Source: CAYYIS01 sp964470965 (GTDB lineage Bacteria; JAAXHH01; JABIQT01). From it: DNA of 64,000 nt. The position numbers were made by a program, and so were the translations under genes. Each line of letters starts with the position of its first letter. Positions within the stretch are counted from its first letter, which is position 1. The stretch is from positions 155,657 through 219,656 of the forward strand of contig CAYYIS010000002.1 in assembly GCA_964470965.1 (NCBI GenBank), given 5' to 3'. Positions 36,192-45,722 of the stretch are shown in pieces. Under the pieces are notes generated by a model. It was not told where the DNA came from and ran no database searches. It worked only from the letters and a program-made list of their open reading frames with translations.

Positions 36192-39158
36192 CTACTTTAA
36201 TAACGTCATCCGCCTGGTATCGGAATACCCGGTGGCGCTGGTCAGCCGGTACATGTACACACCGCTGGAGACGCCAGCGCCCTTTTCGTCCCGACCGTTC
36301 CAGGTCACCACATACCGTCCCGGCGCCTGAACCTGATCCACAAGGCGAATCACTTCCTGTCCCAATATGTTGAACACGCTCAACGTTACCCGAGCCTGCT
36401 GCGGCACCTCATACGCGATCTGGGTACTCGGATTGAACGGATTCGGCCGATTGCTCAACAGGGCGAACGTTGCCGGTGTCGAGGACACCCTGACGGAGCT
36501 GTTCATAAGCGTCACGGGAACCGATTCCGCCTGCGGTCCGGCGAATACGACCTGCGAAATGGTCAGCTCTCCGCTTGACATGCCCGTAAGTTCGACCGGC
36601 AGGTTCAGCAGCGTCCCCAAGCCGGCTGCCTGGAAGGTGCGTCCGTCAATGCTGTAGACAACCAGACGCAGGGTGCCGTTCGATTCATGCTGGAGGACCG
36701 ACATACCTTCCAGTCGACCTGCCGGCAGCACATCGCCCAAAGAGATCAGGGCGGGATCGTAGGTCAGGGTCAGCTGCAGCCCCGCCACACCCCCATCGAA
36801 CTGGGCCCGAATCGGTACGGCGGTCTGCCCGTCGGGCATTACCCGCACATCACCCATATCCATACGAACCGGGCCAGCCGGACCTGTAGCCACAGGTTTC
36901 GCGGTAGCCCGTCCGAGGATGACGTTAATCGTACGCACCGCATCCAGGATATTGAGAGCGCCGTCACCATTTACATCCGCCTGAAAGAATTCGAAAGTCT
37001 CACGACCAGGATACGGGTCTATTTGAAGAATCATTCTGATGAGTGCCGTGAGGTCCGTGATGTTCACGATGCCGTCATTCCCGATGAGATCGCCCCGCAC
37101 TCCAACTTTAATGTGACCGTTCGCAACGATATGAGGTAACGAGACGCTGTACGGATTGGAGATGATGCTGTTTTCCACAACCAGATTGATCTGGTCACCG
37201 TAATTCAATGAATCTTCGAGTTTATAGACAAGGTTCATGAGCGCATGATGCCCGTCGTCATCGCCATCTGTGGTATCGCCTGACAGGCTGACCATAAGCA
37301 CTCTGGTCACGCCCTCTCCCAGACTGGCGGTCGTTATCTGGAAATTTGGCTGTTGATTGATAGCCCCCTGGAATACCGCGCCTTGATCGGCAGTGATATC
37401 GAACTGGATTCCGGCGGCATTCTCTCCGTCCAGTTCCAGCGCCACCCCGACCGAGACTACATCCCCGGGACCTCCGTGGGCGTTGCTCACTTGCAGTTTC
37501 GATGGGAATACCAGCGCACCGGATGTATTTATGTACTCACTCCCGCTTTCACCGTCAGTATCGGCTAAAACACCGATACGCGCCCAGTAATCACCCTTGA
37601 GGCCAGGCGGAATGGGATCGCCGGTTTGGTGAGAGAACTCGTCTGAGTGTACGATATAGTTCATATTCCATATCGAATCGGGAATAGCAGCCCCCCCTGA
37701 AACGGAGGGTCCCGGTGTTCTGTTTGACGACGTAAGGGTGACATACACCCGAACTTCAATCAAGTTTTCCTCCGGGCCTTCATCGGGCGGCGGGTAAACG
37801 TTGAACGATCCTAAGATGTGATACACCGTGTCCTGACCTGCCGGAATACTCCAGATGGCAGCATCCCAGATGCTTGTGTCCACGCCGTACTGCGAAATCG
37901 GTTCCTCAGGACTGTCTAATCTGCCGTCTGATCCGACGAGATCCAGGGGAAAATCGAACTCAGCACTGTCATTTATGAATGTCGAGGTGGTTCTCGTCCC
38001 CGCAGAATTACCGTTGGAGAAAAACGTTCTGCGTAGCCAGTATGCCCCTGCAATGCCATTCGGGAACGGCTCAGAGTCATGTTCCAGGACCCAGCCGCCG
38101 CCGCCCGTGTTGACGGTCACCGGGGCATGGGACCAGAGTGTCTGGGAACCAGGCAGGCTGTCCCGGGCTACGCTGGCTGGAATCAGCTGAGTATAAAATT
38201 CGAGCCCCTGAGCGTCCGGCCCCAAGCCCGGGATCATCGTGAGCATACTCCAGCCGCCGACGAAACGTTGGTCACTATCTAGCGGCCACAGTGTATTCTG
38301 CCAAAGAGACTGACTCGTGACACCCTGGGCAGAAAGGGAGGTGCTATCCGCAAACACCTGGGAATGGACTGAGTACTCTGTGGAGTTCAGCTGGGCTTCA
38401 TCTTCGTTCCTGAAGGTAACCTCACTCGGAAGAAACCGCACACGGATCCTATTATCCGCACGTGCTTCGTCCAGAGTGACCATCAGCATCTGTGACGCGC
38501 CGGCGGCGACATCGAGGTTTATCAAGGTTGGCGAGACGTTTCCAAATACCGAAATCAGCTCCACTGCGCCTGTGAACCCGGCGCCTACCGTGACATGATG
38601 ATCTCCTTGCTCATACTCCTGGACAGGTGTGAGATATATCGGAAACGCCACATTCGATGCTGCGTTTCTCGGTGTGGATACCCGGAAAAGGTTCGCCGCG
38701 GACACAGGTGGAGGGGCGGTCACCAACGTTTCGCGACTCCAGAAAGTGGCGTTGGGATCCGAAACGCCATATCCATCGGCTCTAAAGTGGATTCGTGTTC
38801 CGGATTCCACACCGCTGATGGTCACCTGTACATGGTCTATCCCATTACCGGTGGCCACAAAGGTGTTACCTCCACCGCCTATTGAGAGCGAAACCGTGTC
38901 ACCGGTATCGGATCTATGCGCCCAAAGCACGATCGAATGGTCAGGTGGAGGCGGATCAATCATGTTGGGAGCAATAGGTACTCCGTTCAGATCATGTTCC
39001 ATTACAGAGAGTGTAAATTCAGCATCGACGACAACCAATTGGGGGGCGACAACAGAAAAATGGGCAACCGATTCGTTGGCCATAGCCGCCGGAACGCGTT
39101 CCAATCCCATTGTGATGGCTACAAACACACCGTACAAAATAAAAAACCTCATAGTCAT
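36192..39158 (-). CDS. Secreted protein with dockerin-like, cohesin-like and type IX-like sorting domains
   Basis: 988 residues, signal peptide MTMRFFILYGVFVAITMGLERVPAAMA cut near ANES. The first 550 residues are beta-rich and unrecognised. A cohesin-like module (LQVSNAHGGPGDVVSVGVAL) follows, then a type I dockerin-like pair of calcium loops: GNDGIVNITDLTALIRMIL (from about residue 690) and DVNGDGALNILDAVRTINVIL. A second cohesin-like module (VAGLQLTLTYDPALISLG) precedes the FlgD-like C-terminus (NRPNPFNPSTQIAYEVPQ to SGVYMYRLTS). Cohesin and dockerin types in one chain suggest self-assembly or binding to the neighbouring cohesin-like proteins. First of three secreted genes on this strand. 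Confidence 0.85.
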   Translation of the reverse strand: MTMRFFILYGVFVAITMGLERVPAAMANESVAHFSVVAPQLVVVDAEFTLSVMEHDLNGVPIAPNMIDPPPPDHSIVLWAHRSDTGDTVSLSIGGGGNTFVATGNGIDHVQVTISGVESGTRIHFRADGYGVSDPNATFWSRETLVTAPPPVSAANLFRVSTPRNAASNVAFPIYLTPVQEYEQGDHHVTVGAGFTGAVELISVFGNVSPTLINLDVAAGASQMLMVTLDEARADNRIRVRFLPSEVTFRNEDEAQLNSTEYSVHSQVFADSTSLSAQGVTSQSLWQNTLWPLDSDQRFVGGWSMLTMIPGLGPDAQGLEFYTQLIPASVARDSLPGSQTLWSHAPVTVNTGGGGWVLEHDSEPFPNGIAGAYWLRRTFFSNGNSAGTRTTSTFINDSAEFDFPLDLVGSDGRLDSPEEPISQYGVDTSIWDAAIWSIPAGQDTVYHILGSFNVYPPPDEGPEENLIEVRVYVTLTSSNRTPGPSVSGGAAIPDSIWNMNYIVHSDEFSHQTGDPIPPGLKGDYWARIGVLADTDGESGSEYINTSGALVFPSKLQVSNAHGGPGDVVSVGVALELDGENAAGIQFDITADQGAVFQGAINQQPNFQITTASLGEGVTRVLMVSLSGDTTDGDDDGHHALMNLVYKLEDSLNYGDQINLVVENSIISNPYSVSLPHIVANGHIKVGVRGDLIGNDGIVNITDLTALIRMILQIDPYPGRETFEFFQADVNGDGALNILDAVRTINVILGRATAKPVATGPAGPVRMDMGDVRVMPDGQTAVPIRAQFDGGVAGLQLTLTYDPALISLGDVLPAGRLEGMSVLQHESNGTLRLVVYSIDGRTFQAAGLGTLLNLPVELTGMSSGELTISQVVFAGPQAESVPVTLMNSSVRVSSTPATFALLSNRPNPFNPSTQIAYEVPQQARVTLSVFNILGQEVIRLVDQVQAPGRYVVTWNGRDEKGAGVSSGVYMYRLTSATGYSDTRRMTLLK

Positions 39159-39483
39159 ATTTTATACACTCACTCGTTTACGAATGCGTTGTGCCAGAAA
39201 TAAACAACGCAAATCGGTTATGGGTTGGTTTTATCGCAGTTTACAAGACGGTCCTCTAGTGAAGTTCCATGTGTAACTTCTGAAACCTTCCGCGATCGGC
39301 CGGGATTCCAACTGTAGAAATACAACAGTCTTACTTACATGAAGAAATATAGGGTATGTTAATAATGAAAACCGTGACGGTGATCACTTTAACTTAAAAA
39401 AAAAAGTCAATGTGCGCCACTATTATTATAAACATAATTTATTCACCTTTTTAATCACGCCATGGAAACTGTTAGAAATCTAT
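39159..39483. other. AT-rich intergenic region between guaB and the secreted-protein genes
   Basis: 325 bp, no gene. It contains the pair TGCGTTG/CAACGCA (about 39184-39210), which would fold in the leader of the 988-residue protein gene, and a ten-A run near 39396-39406. No convincing promoter or terminator could be assigned. Confidence 0.5.
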
Positions 39484-40962
39484 CTATTCAAGCCGGTAGT
39501 TAGGCGCTTCTTTCGTTACTTGAATATCGTGTGGATGGCTTTCGCGAAGTCCCGCAGAGGTCATCTTGACGAACCGGGTATTCGTACGCAGATCTTCGAT
39601 TGTCCGCACCCCGCAATAGCCCATGCCGGACCGGACGCCACCGACCAGTTGATACACATATCCGGACAGGGAACCTTTATACGGAACACGGCCTTCGATG
39701 CCCTCCGGGACCAGTTTGTTGGTATCCTCGGCAGTGGTGTCTTCCGCGGGGGAGTCCTGGAAATACCGGTCCTTACTGCCCCGCTTCATGGCATCCAGCG
39801 ATCCCATGCCTCGGTACACCTTGAAAGTCCTTCCCTGGTAGATGACGTTCTCGCCGGGTGCTTCATCCGTTCCGGCGAACAGAAACCCGATCATCACGGA
39901 GCTTGCACCGGCGCCGATGGCCTTGGCTATGTCGCCGGACATGCGTATGCCGCCGTCGGAGATTATCGGCACACCCGCACGATCTCCCGCAGCCGAGCAC
40001 TCCATGACCGCCGTCACCTGCGGTACGCCGACGCCGGCGACCACACGCGTGGTGCAGATCGCCGATGGGCCGATGCCGACCTTAACAGCATCCGCTCCGG
40101 CGTCGATCAGATCCTCTGCCGCCTCACGAGTTCCGATATTGCCCGCGATCAGTTCGAGGTCGGGGAACTGCTTCTTCAGCGTACGGACCGCCGAAAGTAC
40201 TTTTTCAGAATGACCATGAGCCGTGTCTACCACGACAACATCGACCGAACATCCTACCAGCCGCGTTGCCCGCTCCATCATGTCTTCACCGACCCCCACT
40301 GCGGCGCCGACCCGCAGCCGCCCGAGCTCGTCCTTGCAGGCCCGCGGATACTTACGGCGCTTTTCGATATCCTTGACGGTAATCAGTCCTTTGAGGACGT
40401 GGGCATCATCGACAATCAGGAGCTTTTCGATGCGATGCTTCTGTAGAATAGCCCGGGCATCTTCGAATGAAACACCTACTTTGGCGGTGACAAGTCCCTG
40501 GGACGTCATGGTGTTGCGGATCGGCTGGTCCAGGTTCTGCTCAAACCGAAGGTCCCGGTTGGTCAGGATACCTACGAGCTTGCCACCATCCGTGATTGGC
40601 ACTCCCGAGATGCGATATTTGGCCATGATATCTGTCGCGGTCCGGATGCTTTCATTGGGCGACAGGGTCACCGGGTCGGTGATCATCCCGCTCTCGGATC
40701 GTTTGACTTTTTCCACTTCTTCGGCCTGGACATCGGGCGGCAAATTCTTATGTACGATGCCGATGCCTCCTTCCCGGGCCATTGCAATGGCCATTCTGGA
40801 CTCGGTCACCGTGTCCATGGCGGCGCTGATCAAGGGGATGTTGAGCCTGATGTTCCGCGTAAACTGCGTGGCCAAGTCTGCCGTGCGCGGTAAGACATCG
40901 GATTTGGCCGGTATTAAAAGTACGTCGTCGAACGTCAATCCCTCACCTACTATACGATCCAT
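39484..40962 (-). CDS. guaB: Inosine-5'-monophosphate dehydrogenase
   Basis: NAD-dependent oxidation of IMP to XMP, first step of GMP synthesis. 492 residues: N-terminal barrel strands (GLTFDDVLLIPAKSDVLPR), two CBS domains inserted at about residues 95-205, catalytic loop GIGPSAICTTR with the active-site Cys, DGGIRMSGDIAKA, and the flap/C-terminal region (PEGIEGRVPYKG, VGGVRSGMGYCG). Start ATG with AAGGGG upstream. It lies 13 bp after the MoxR-like gene and may be co-transcribed with it. Confidence 0.98.
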   Translation of the reverse strand: MDRIVGEGLTFDDVLLIPAKSDVLPRTADLATQFTRNIRLNIPLISAAMDTVTESRMAIAMAREGGIGIVHKNLPPDVQAEEVEKVKRSESGMITDPVTLSPNESIRTATDIMAKYRISGVPITDGGKLVGILTNRDLRFEQNLDQPIRNTMTSQGLVTAKVGVSFEDARAILQKHRIEKLLIVDDAHVLKGLITVKDIEKRRKYPRACKDELGRLRVGAAVGVGEDMMERATRLVGCSVDVVVVDTAHGHSEKVLSAVRTLKKQFPDLELIAGNIGTREAAEDLIDAGADAVKVGIGPSAICTTRVVAGVGVPQVTAVMECSAAGDRAGVPIISDGGIRMSGDIAKAIGAGASSVMIGFLFAGTDEAPGENVIYQGRTFKVYRGMGSLDAMKRGSKDRYFQDSPAEDTTAEDTNKLVPEGIEGRVPYKGSLSGYVYQLVGGVRSGMGYCGVRTIEDLRTNTRFVKMTSAGLRESHPHDIQVTKEAPNYRLE

Positions 40963-40975
40963 AAGACACCGCCCC

Positions 40976-42451
40976 TTAACGGTCGAAGATGCTGCCCATC
41001 ATATCACTGTAAGATGTTGCGCCCTTACTTCCGTGTTTGCTAAGCCTGGAATTTTGATGCAGGCCTTCCAGGATCAATTCCATGACCACGGCTAGTTCGG
41101 CCGTGGTCTCCGGTTTCATCTCGTGAGCCGCCAGATCCTGCAGGCCCTGGACCCGATCGAGAGACTGGAAATAGGTGGCGTCGTCCATGATGTCCGACAC
41201 ATCGACCCTGTTATCCTCCTCAAACCATGCCAGGATGTTCTGGTAACGCGACTGCGGTCCCGTCTCGGTCGTGCCCGCTTCATAGGCATCCGGGAAATAC
41301 TGTTTGAACACTTCTTTGACAGCCCGTCCGATCAACAACTCGGAAACTTTGGCCGCCCCTTCCTGCTCCCCCTCGTACACCAGTTCCGTCTTTCCCGTCA
41401 TCGCGGGAACGGCGGCAACCAGGTCACAGACGCGTACCGTGGCGTCTTCCGATTCAAGGATTACACATCGTTTTTCAACATTACTGACCAGGTTTTCCAT
41501 AGCCGCAATCGAAAGCCGAGTGCTTACACCTGATTTCTGATCGACAAATTCGCTGGAACGGGCCTGGAACGCGACCTCTTCTATGATTTCTCGGATAAAA
41601 CGGGGCATCTTTATGTCGACCTTCGTCTCACGATCTACCCACGCTTCCTGATCCGTGATAGCCATAGCGTGTTCACGGTCTCGAGGATAATGAGTCAAAA
41701 TCTGGGAATCTATGCGGTCTTTGAGCGGCGTGATGATACTGCCCCGGTTCGTGTAATCTTCCGGGTTAGCGGAAAAAACTATCATGAGATCGAGCGGAAT
41801 ACGCACGGGAAATCCCCGGATCTGGATATCCCGCTCCTCCATGATATTGAGTAGTCCCACCTGAATCCTGGGCTGCAGATCCGGCAATTCGTTTATGGCG
41901 AAAATACCCCGGTTCATTCGGGGAATGATGCCGAAATGAATGACGCCTTCGTGGGCATAATGAAAACGGAGGGAAGCCGCCTTGATGGGATCGATATCTC
42001 CTATCAGGTCCGCGATCGTCACATCAGGCGTGGCCAGCTTCTCTCCATATCGATGGTCCCGGTTGATCCATTCTATTTCGGTGTCGTTCCCGTGTTCCGC
42101 CACCTGGTCGACAGCGTATTTGCTTATGGGATGAAAAGGGCTGCTGTTGACATCACATCCCGAGATGATCGGTATTTTTTCATCCAGAAGATTAATCAGG
42201 TTACGGAGGATACGAGTTTTGGCCTGGCCCCGCAAACCGAGCAGGATGATGTCATGCCTTGAGAGGATGGCATTTTCCAGTTCCGGAATGACGGTATCAT
42301 CAAACCCGACAATTCCCGGAAACAGCTCTTCGTTCTTTTTCAGTTTCCTGATTAGATTATCGCGCATTTCATCCTTAACAGAACGGTCGCTGTAACCGCT
42401 CTCAAGGAGCTCTCCTAAGTTCGTTGCAGTGTAACGCTCCGCACCGGCCAT
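40976..42451 (-). CDS. MoxR/magnesium-chelatase-like AAA+ ATPase
   Basis: About 491 residues. AAA+ core with an atypical Walker A, GLRGQAKT (Ala for the usual Gly), Walker B-like GIFAINELPDLQPRIQ, sensor 1 VFSANPEDYTNRG and an arginine-rich follow-on. It resembles the ChlI/MoxR ATPases that remodel protein or metal-cofactor complexes, usually with a von Willebrand factor A partner; none is next door. The ATG at 42451 (MAGAERYTATNLGELL) is preferred over one at 42496 because AGAAGG lies just upstream and family members start here. Upstream of guaB. Function unknown. Confidence 0.8.
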   Translation of the reverse strand: MAGAERYTATNLGELLESGYSDRSVKDEMRDNLIRKLKKNEELFPGIVGFDDTVIPELENAILSRHDIILLGLRGQAKTRILRNLINLLDEKIPIISGCDVNSSPFHPISKYAVDQVAEHGNDTEIEWINRDHRYGEKLATPDVTIADLIGDIDPIKAASLRFHYAHEGVIHFGIIPRMNRGIFAINELPDLQPRIQVGLLNIMEERDIQIRGFPVRIPLDLMIVFSANPEDYTNRGSIITPLKDRIDSQILTHYPRDREHAMAITDQEAWVDRETKVDIKMPRFIREIIEEVAFQARSSEFVDQKSGVSTRLSIAAMENLVSNVEKRCVILESEDATVRVCDLVAAVPAMTGKTELVYEGEQEGAAKVSELLIGRAVKEVFKQYFPDAYEAGTTETGPQSRYQNILAWFEEDNRVDVSDIMDDATYFQSLDRVQGLQDLAAHEMKPETTAELAVVMELILEGLHQNSRLSKHGSKGATSYSDMMGSIFDR

Positions 42452-42759
42452 GAACCTTCTTTCTGAACAATTAACAATTACCAGGACAAATGTCATTTTA
42501 ACAACAGGCTTCGAATCGCATCAGTGTACGATTTCAGCAACAGGCTGTCAACCATTATTTCGGCGCTGAAATACTGGTTTTTCAACGGTTATTTCCCGTT
42601 GACAACAGCCAATGGTACCGCTATGTTAGGGAATCATCCCGCTTCCTAAGCCAATACTTGTTTCAGCGGGTCTGAAGCATGGCGTTAGGCGACGGGAACT
42701 GTAGCCTCTGACGATACCGCTACCTCGCCCTTGAATCACCTGTAAAAAGCACCATTCTT
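42452..42759. other. Divergent intergenic region
   Basis: 308 bp between leftward and rightward genes. Holds the rightward promoter at 42599-42627 and an imperfect inverted repeat (GGCTGT-CAAC near 42543 and GTTGACAACAGCC at 42598-42610) that overlaps its -35 box. No leftward promoter was clear. Confidence 0.5.
42599..42627 (+). promoter_or_regulatory. Promoter of the 42760-45718 operon
   Basis: Consensus TTGACA (42599-42604), 17-bp spacer, TATGTT (42622-42627). The leader would be about 125 nt. The -35 box lies in an arm of an imperfect inverted repeat. Confidence 0.6.
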
Positions 42760-43602
42760 ATGAAACGAAAACACGAACTCATCATCATTGGGATATTAAT
42801 CTTGACACCGGTCATAGTCGTGGCCGCGGAGTTTCAGTACAACTGGTTCGAGCACCTGATCGGCTCCTACCTGGAATCGACCAATGACCAACGTGATCGC
42901 CTAGAAAAATTTGTTGAGCAGGACGCCAGAAGTTTTGAAGCCAGCAAAATGCTGGAAAACCTGTTGACCAGCAAAGAGCCGGGGACAGGAACAGAAGAGG
43001 TTCCGGAGCAGGAAGAAACCAAGATCTCGGTCGGCGTCGTCAGGCTGCAAAAGAACCAGCGGATGATCATGACCGCAGAGCAATTCAAAGAGGTTCATCA
43101 GAAGCTCAACGAGATCGGAAAATCGATTCCTCAGGCCAAACTGGCTTCGCGTATGGCATGGAGCGATTCCTGGGAGAGGGCCATTATTGTCCGCCCTGGT
43201 TGGATCCAGGCGGGCGCCCTGTATTTCGTCGACGATCAAAACACCATACTGAGCCAGGCGCCCCTGTCGGCGGAACTCTACGAATTACTGGATGTCTACG
43301 CCATGGAAACGCCGGAAAAATCGCCGTTCGGGCAGCCCAAGCTGCTTATATACGGCCCGGGAAGGTTCTTTTCTACCCTGGCCGCACTTCCCTCCACCAT
43401 CCGCGACCAGGTCATAGAACCGGGACAAATCCTGTCGCTTGAAGCATCGGCCCGCCGCATCGGTCTCACGGGAGCGAAAGGGAACAGGGCCAAGTTGCAT
43501 ATCGAAACATTGATTCAGGATCATATCGGTGTTACCACCATTCTGATTTCCGGGATGATCCACAATGAATTAAAAGGAGCACTCGAAAAAGAGGTTCGGT
43601 GA
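42760..43602 (+). CDS. Membrane-anchored protein of unknown function, coupled to PBP1A
   Basis: 280 residues. One N-terminal membrane segment (HELIIIGILILTPVIVVAAEF), then an extracytoplasmic part: an acidic low-complexity linker (GTGTEEVPEQEETK), a helical region and a C-terminal alpha/beta domain. I do not recognise the family. The stop is 1 bp before the start of the class A penicillin-binding protein, so translation is surely coupled. This suggests an accessory or regulator of peptidoglycan synthesis (inference from context only). Confidence 0.8.
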   Translation: MKRKHELIIIGILILTPVIVVAAEFQYNWFEHLIGSYLESTNDQRDRLEKFVEQDARSFEASKMLENLLTSKEPGTGTEEVPEQEETKISVGVVRLQKNQRMIMTAEQFKEVHQKLNEIGKSIPQAKLASRMAWSDSWERAIIVRPGWIQAGALYFVDDQNTILSQAPLSAELYELLDVYAMETPEKSPFGQPKLLIYGPGRFFSTLAALPSTIRDQVIEPGQILSLEASARRIGLTGAKGNRAKLHIETLIQDHIGVTTILISGMIHNELKGALEKEVR

Positions 43603-43603
43603 T

Positions 43604-45718
43604 ATGTTGTTTCGTATCTTCAAATGGGTCGTTTACAGCGGATCGGCACTGCTTTTTCTGGGAGGCGCGGGAGTCCTTTACGTGTTCTACGACCTCACCG
43701 CATCCGTGCCGCAATTGCCTACTGAGCTGGACGACATCTTCGGTCAGCCCACGAGGATCTACGGGGACGACGCGGATGGCAACCCGGTCTTGCTGCACAC
43801 ACTGGGCGGCAACCAGCGGGTGCCGCTGAATCAGATGTCCCAGGAGTTCAAGGATGCGGTGATCGCCACGGAAGACGCGGGGTTTTATGAACACGAGGGT
43901 ATCGACAAGCGCGGGATGATACGGGCGCTGGCCGCCAACATCCGGACGGGAGATCCGGTAGGGCAGGGCGCGAGCACCATCACCCAACAGCTTGCCCGGC
44001 ACTTGTTTTATACTAAGGAAAAGCAGTGGATGCGTAAACTCCGGGAGATCACCGCGTCCATGCAGATCGAAACCCGCTACGAGAAAGACGCGATCCTCTC
44101 AGCCTATGTTAACAACGTGTACTACGGCGCGGACGCCTACGGTGTAGAAGAAGCGGCACAGAGGTATTTCAGCAAACACGCCAACGCACTGACGCTTGGC
44201 GAGGCGGCGCTTCTGGCCGGGCTTCTGCAGGCGCCGAGCCGTTATAACCCCTATTACCATATGGACCGGGCCCTGGCGCGGCGCAAGATCGTACTCAACC
44301 GGATGGTCCGAAGCCATTTCATAACACAGGAGCAGGCAAGGCAGGCGGAAGCGGAGGAAATCGTCCTGAAGGGCACCAGCATCGGTCCGCCGCAGGGCCC
44401 GTTCTTCATAGACTATGTCCGTGATGTGATGGTCGAAAAGTACGGCAGTAACCTGGTCTACAACGGAGGGCTCAAAATATACACTACCATGGACATAGAG
44501 CTCCAGACCATTGCGGAAGAAGCGATTCGGGTACGCCTGGCGGAGCTGGATTCTCTGGTAGGGGATCCTGTTTACACCACTTCTTCCCGGACCAAACAGC
44601 ATGACGTGCTTGAAGCGGCACTCGTCTCCATCGACGCCAATACGGGTGCGGTGAAAGCGCTGGTGGGCGGACGAGACTATACCAACAGCGAATACAACCG
44701 GGCTGTCCAGAACTTGCGTCAACCGGGCTCCGGGTTTAAGCCTTTCATCTATCTATCGGCTATCGACCGGCTGGGCTATTCGCCCGGCACGCTGGTAGTC
44801 GACGAACCCATTTCATTCATCACCGAAGTCGGCGATGAATGGGAACCCAAGAACTTTTCCAGGTGGCATCGGGGTCCGATCATTCTCAAGTGGGCGCTGA
44901 TGCGATCGATCAACGTGATCTCTGCAAAACTCATCAATGAGGTCGGGCCAGAAATAGTGGTGGACTATGCGAAGCGCATGGGCATCACCAGCAAGCTCAA
45001 CCCGTATCTGTCCCTGGCGCTCGGAACCAACGGCATCGCACCTCTTGAGATGGCCTCCGCCTATTCCGTCTTCTCTACCGGCGGCATTTACTATTCCCCT
45101 TTTGTGGTGAAAAGGGTGGAAGACTCCGAGGGCAAAGTCATCGACGAGGCGATAATAAGGGGCGAGCGGGTGGTCAATGCGCAGTCTGCCTATCTGATGC
45201 TCGATATGCTTCGGGGCGTGATTCTGCGGGGAACGGGCGCCGGTATTCCGGGACGTCACGGATTTACGGTGCCGGCCGGCGGCAAGACCGGCACTTCAAG
45301 TGAATCCATGGATGTGTGGTTCAACGGTTTTACCCGGGAGATGGCCACTTCCGTGTGGGCGGGCTACGATGATTCGAGGCCCGTCAAACCGACCATGGGC
45401 GGTGAAGCCACCGGTGCATCCGGCGCCATACCTATCTGGGCCCAATACATGAAGGCCGCCACAGACACCCTGACCAGCCGTATTGAGAAATCCAGAGAAA
45501 AACCGTTAACCGAGGAAGAAGCGGAAGAAGCCTATCTGAAACGTTTCGAATTTCCAATTCCCATCGGGATCGAATTCACGCGCTTGGATATCCACACCGG
45601 CGGTCCTCCCGCCAACCCGGATTCCGTTCTGGCGGTGGCCACACGCGGAGCGATTCCTAAAGTAGCGATATCTGCGGAGGTAGAGGGGAGCACAGAGGGG
45701 ATAACCGGCCGGCCATAG
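43604..45718 (+). CDS. Class A penicillin-binding protein (PBP1A type)
   Basis: Bifunctional peptidoglycan polymerase and crosslinker, anchored in the inner membrane by an N-terminal segment (about residues 8-29). Glycosyltransferase 51 domain: ATEDAGFYEHEG with the catalytic Glu near residue 90, then QGASTITQQLARHLF. Transpeptidase domain: SGFK (Ser-x-x-Lys), SIN (Ser-x-Asn) and KTGTS. 704 residues, slightly short for PBP1A, with an acidic tail after the KTGTS region. Only 4 bp separate its stop from the opposing sugar transferase gene. Named by family; mrcA-type. Confidence 0.96.
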   Translation: MLFRIFKWVVYSGSALLFLGGAGVLYVFYDLTASVPQLPTELDDIFGQPTRIYGDDADGNPVLLHTLGGNQRVPLNQMSQEFKDAVIATEDAGFYEHEGIDKRGMIRALAANIRTGDPVGQGASTITQQLARHLFYTKEKQWMRKLREITASMQIETRYEKDAILSAYVNNVYYGADAYGVEEAAQRYFSKHANALTLGEAALLAGLLQAPSRYNPYYHMDRALARRKIVLNRMVRSHFITQEQARQAEAEEIVLKGTSIGPPQGPFFIDYVRDVMVEKYGSNLVYNGGLKIYTTMDIELQTIAEEAIRVRLAELDSLVGDPVYTTSSRTKQHDVLEAALVSIDANTGAVKALVGGRDYTNSEYNRAVQNLRQPGSGFKPFIYLSAIDRLGYSPGTLVVDEPISFITEVGDEWEPKNFSRWHRGPIILKWALMRSINVISAKLINEVGPEIVVDYAKRMGITSKLNPYLSLALGTNGIAPLEMASAYSVFSTGGIYYSPFVVKRVEDSEGKVIDEAIIRGERVVNAQSAYLMLDMLRGVILRGTGAGIPGRHGFTVPAGGKTGTSSESMDVWFNGFTREMATSVWAGYDDSRPVKPTMGGEATGASGAIPIWAQYMKAATDTLTSRIEKSREKPLTEEEAEEAYLKRFEFPIPIGIEFTRLDIHTGGPPANPDSVLAVATRGAIPKVAISAEVEGSTEGITGRP

Positions 45719-45722
45719 GGCA

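Noticed and set aside
42497..42759. Insertion sequence in the divergent intergenic region
   Set aside because: The inverted repeat is short and imperfect, overlaps a promoter, and no transposase or target duplication is seen.
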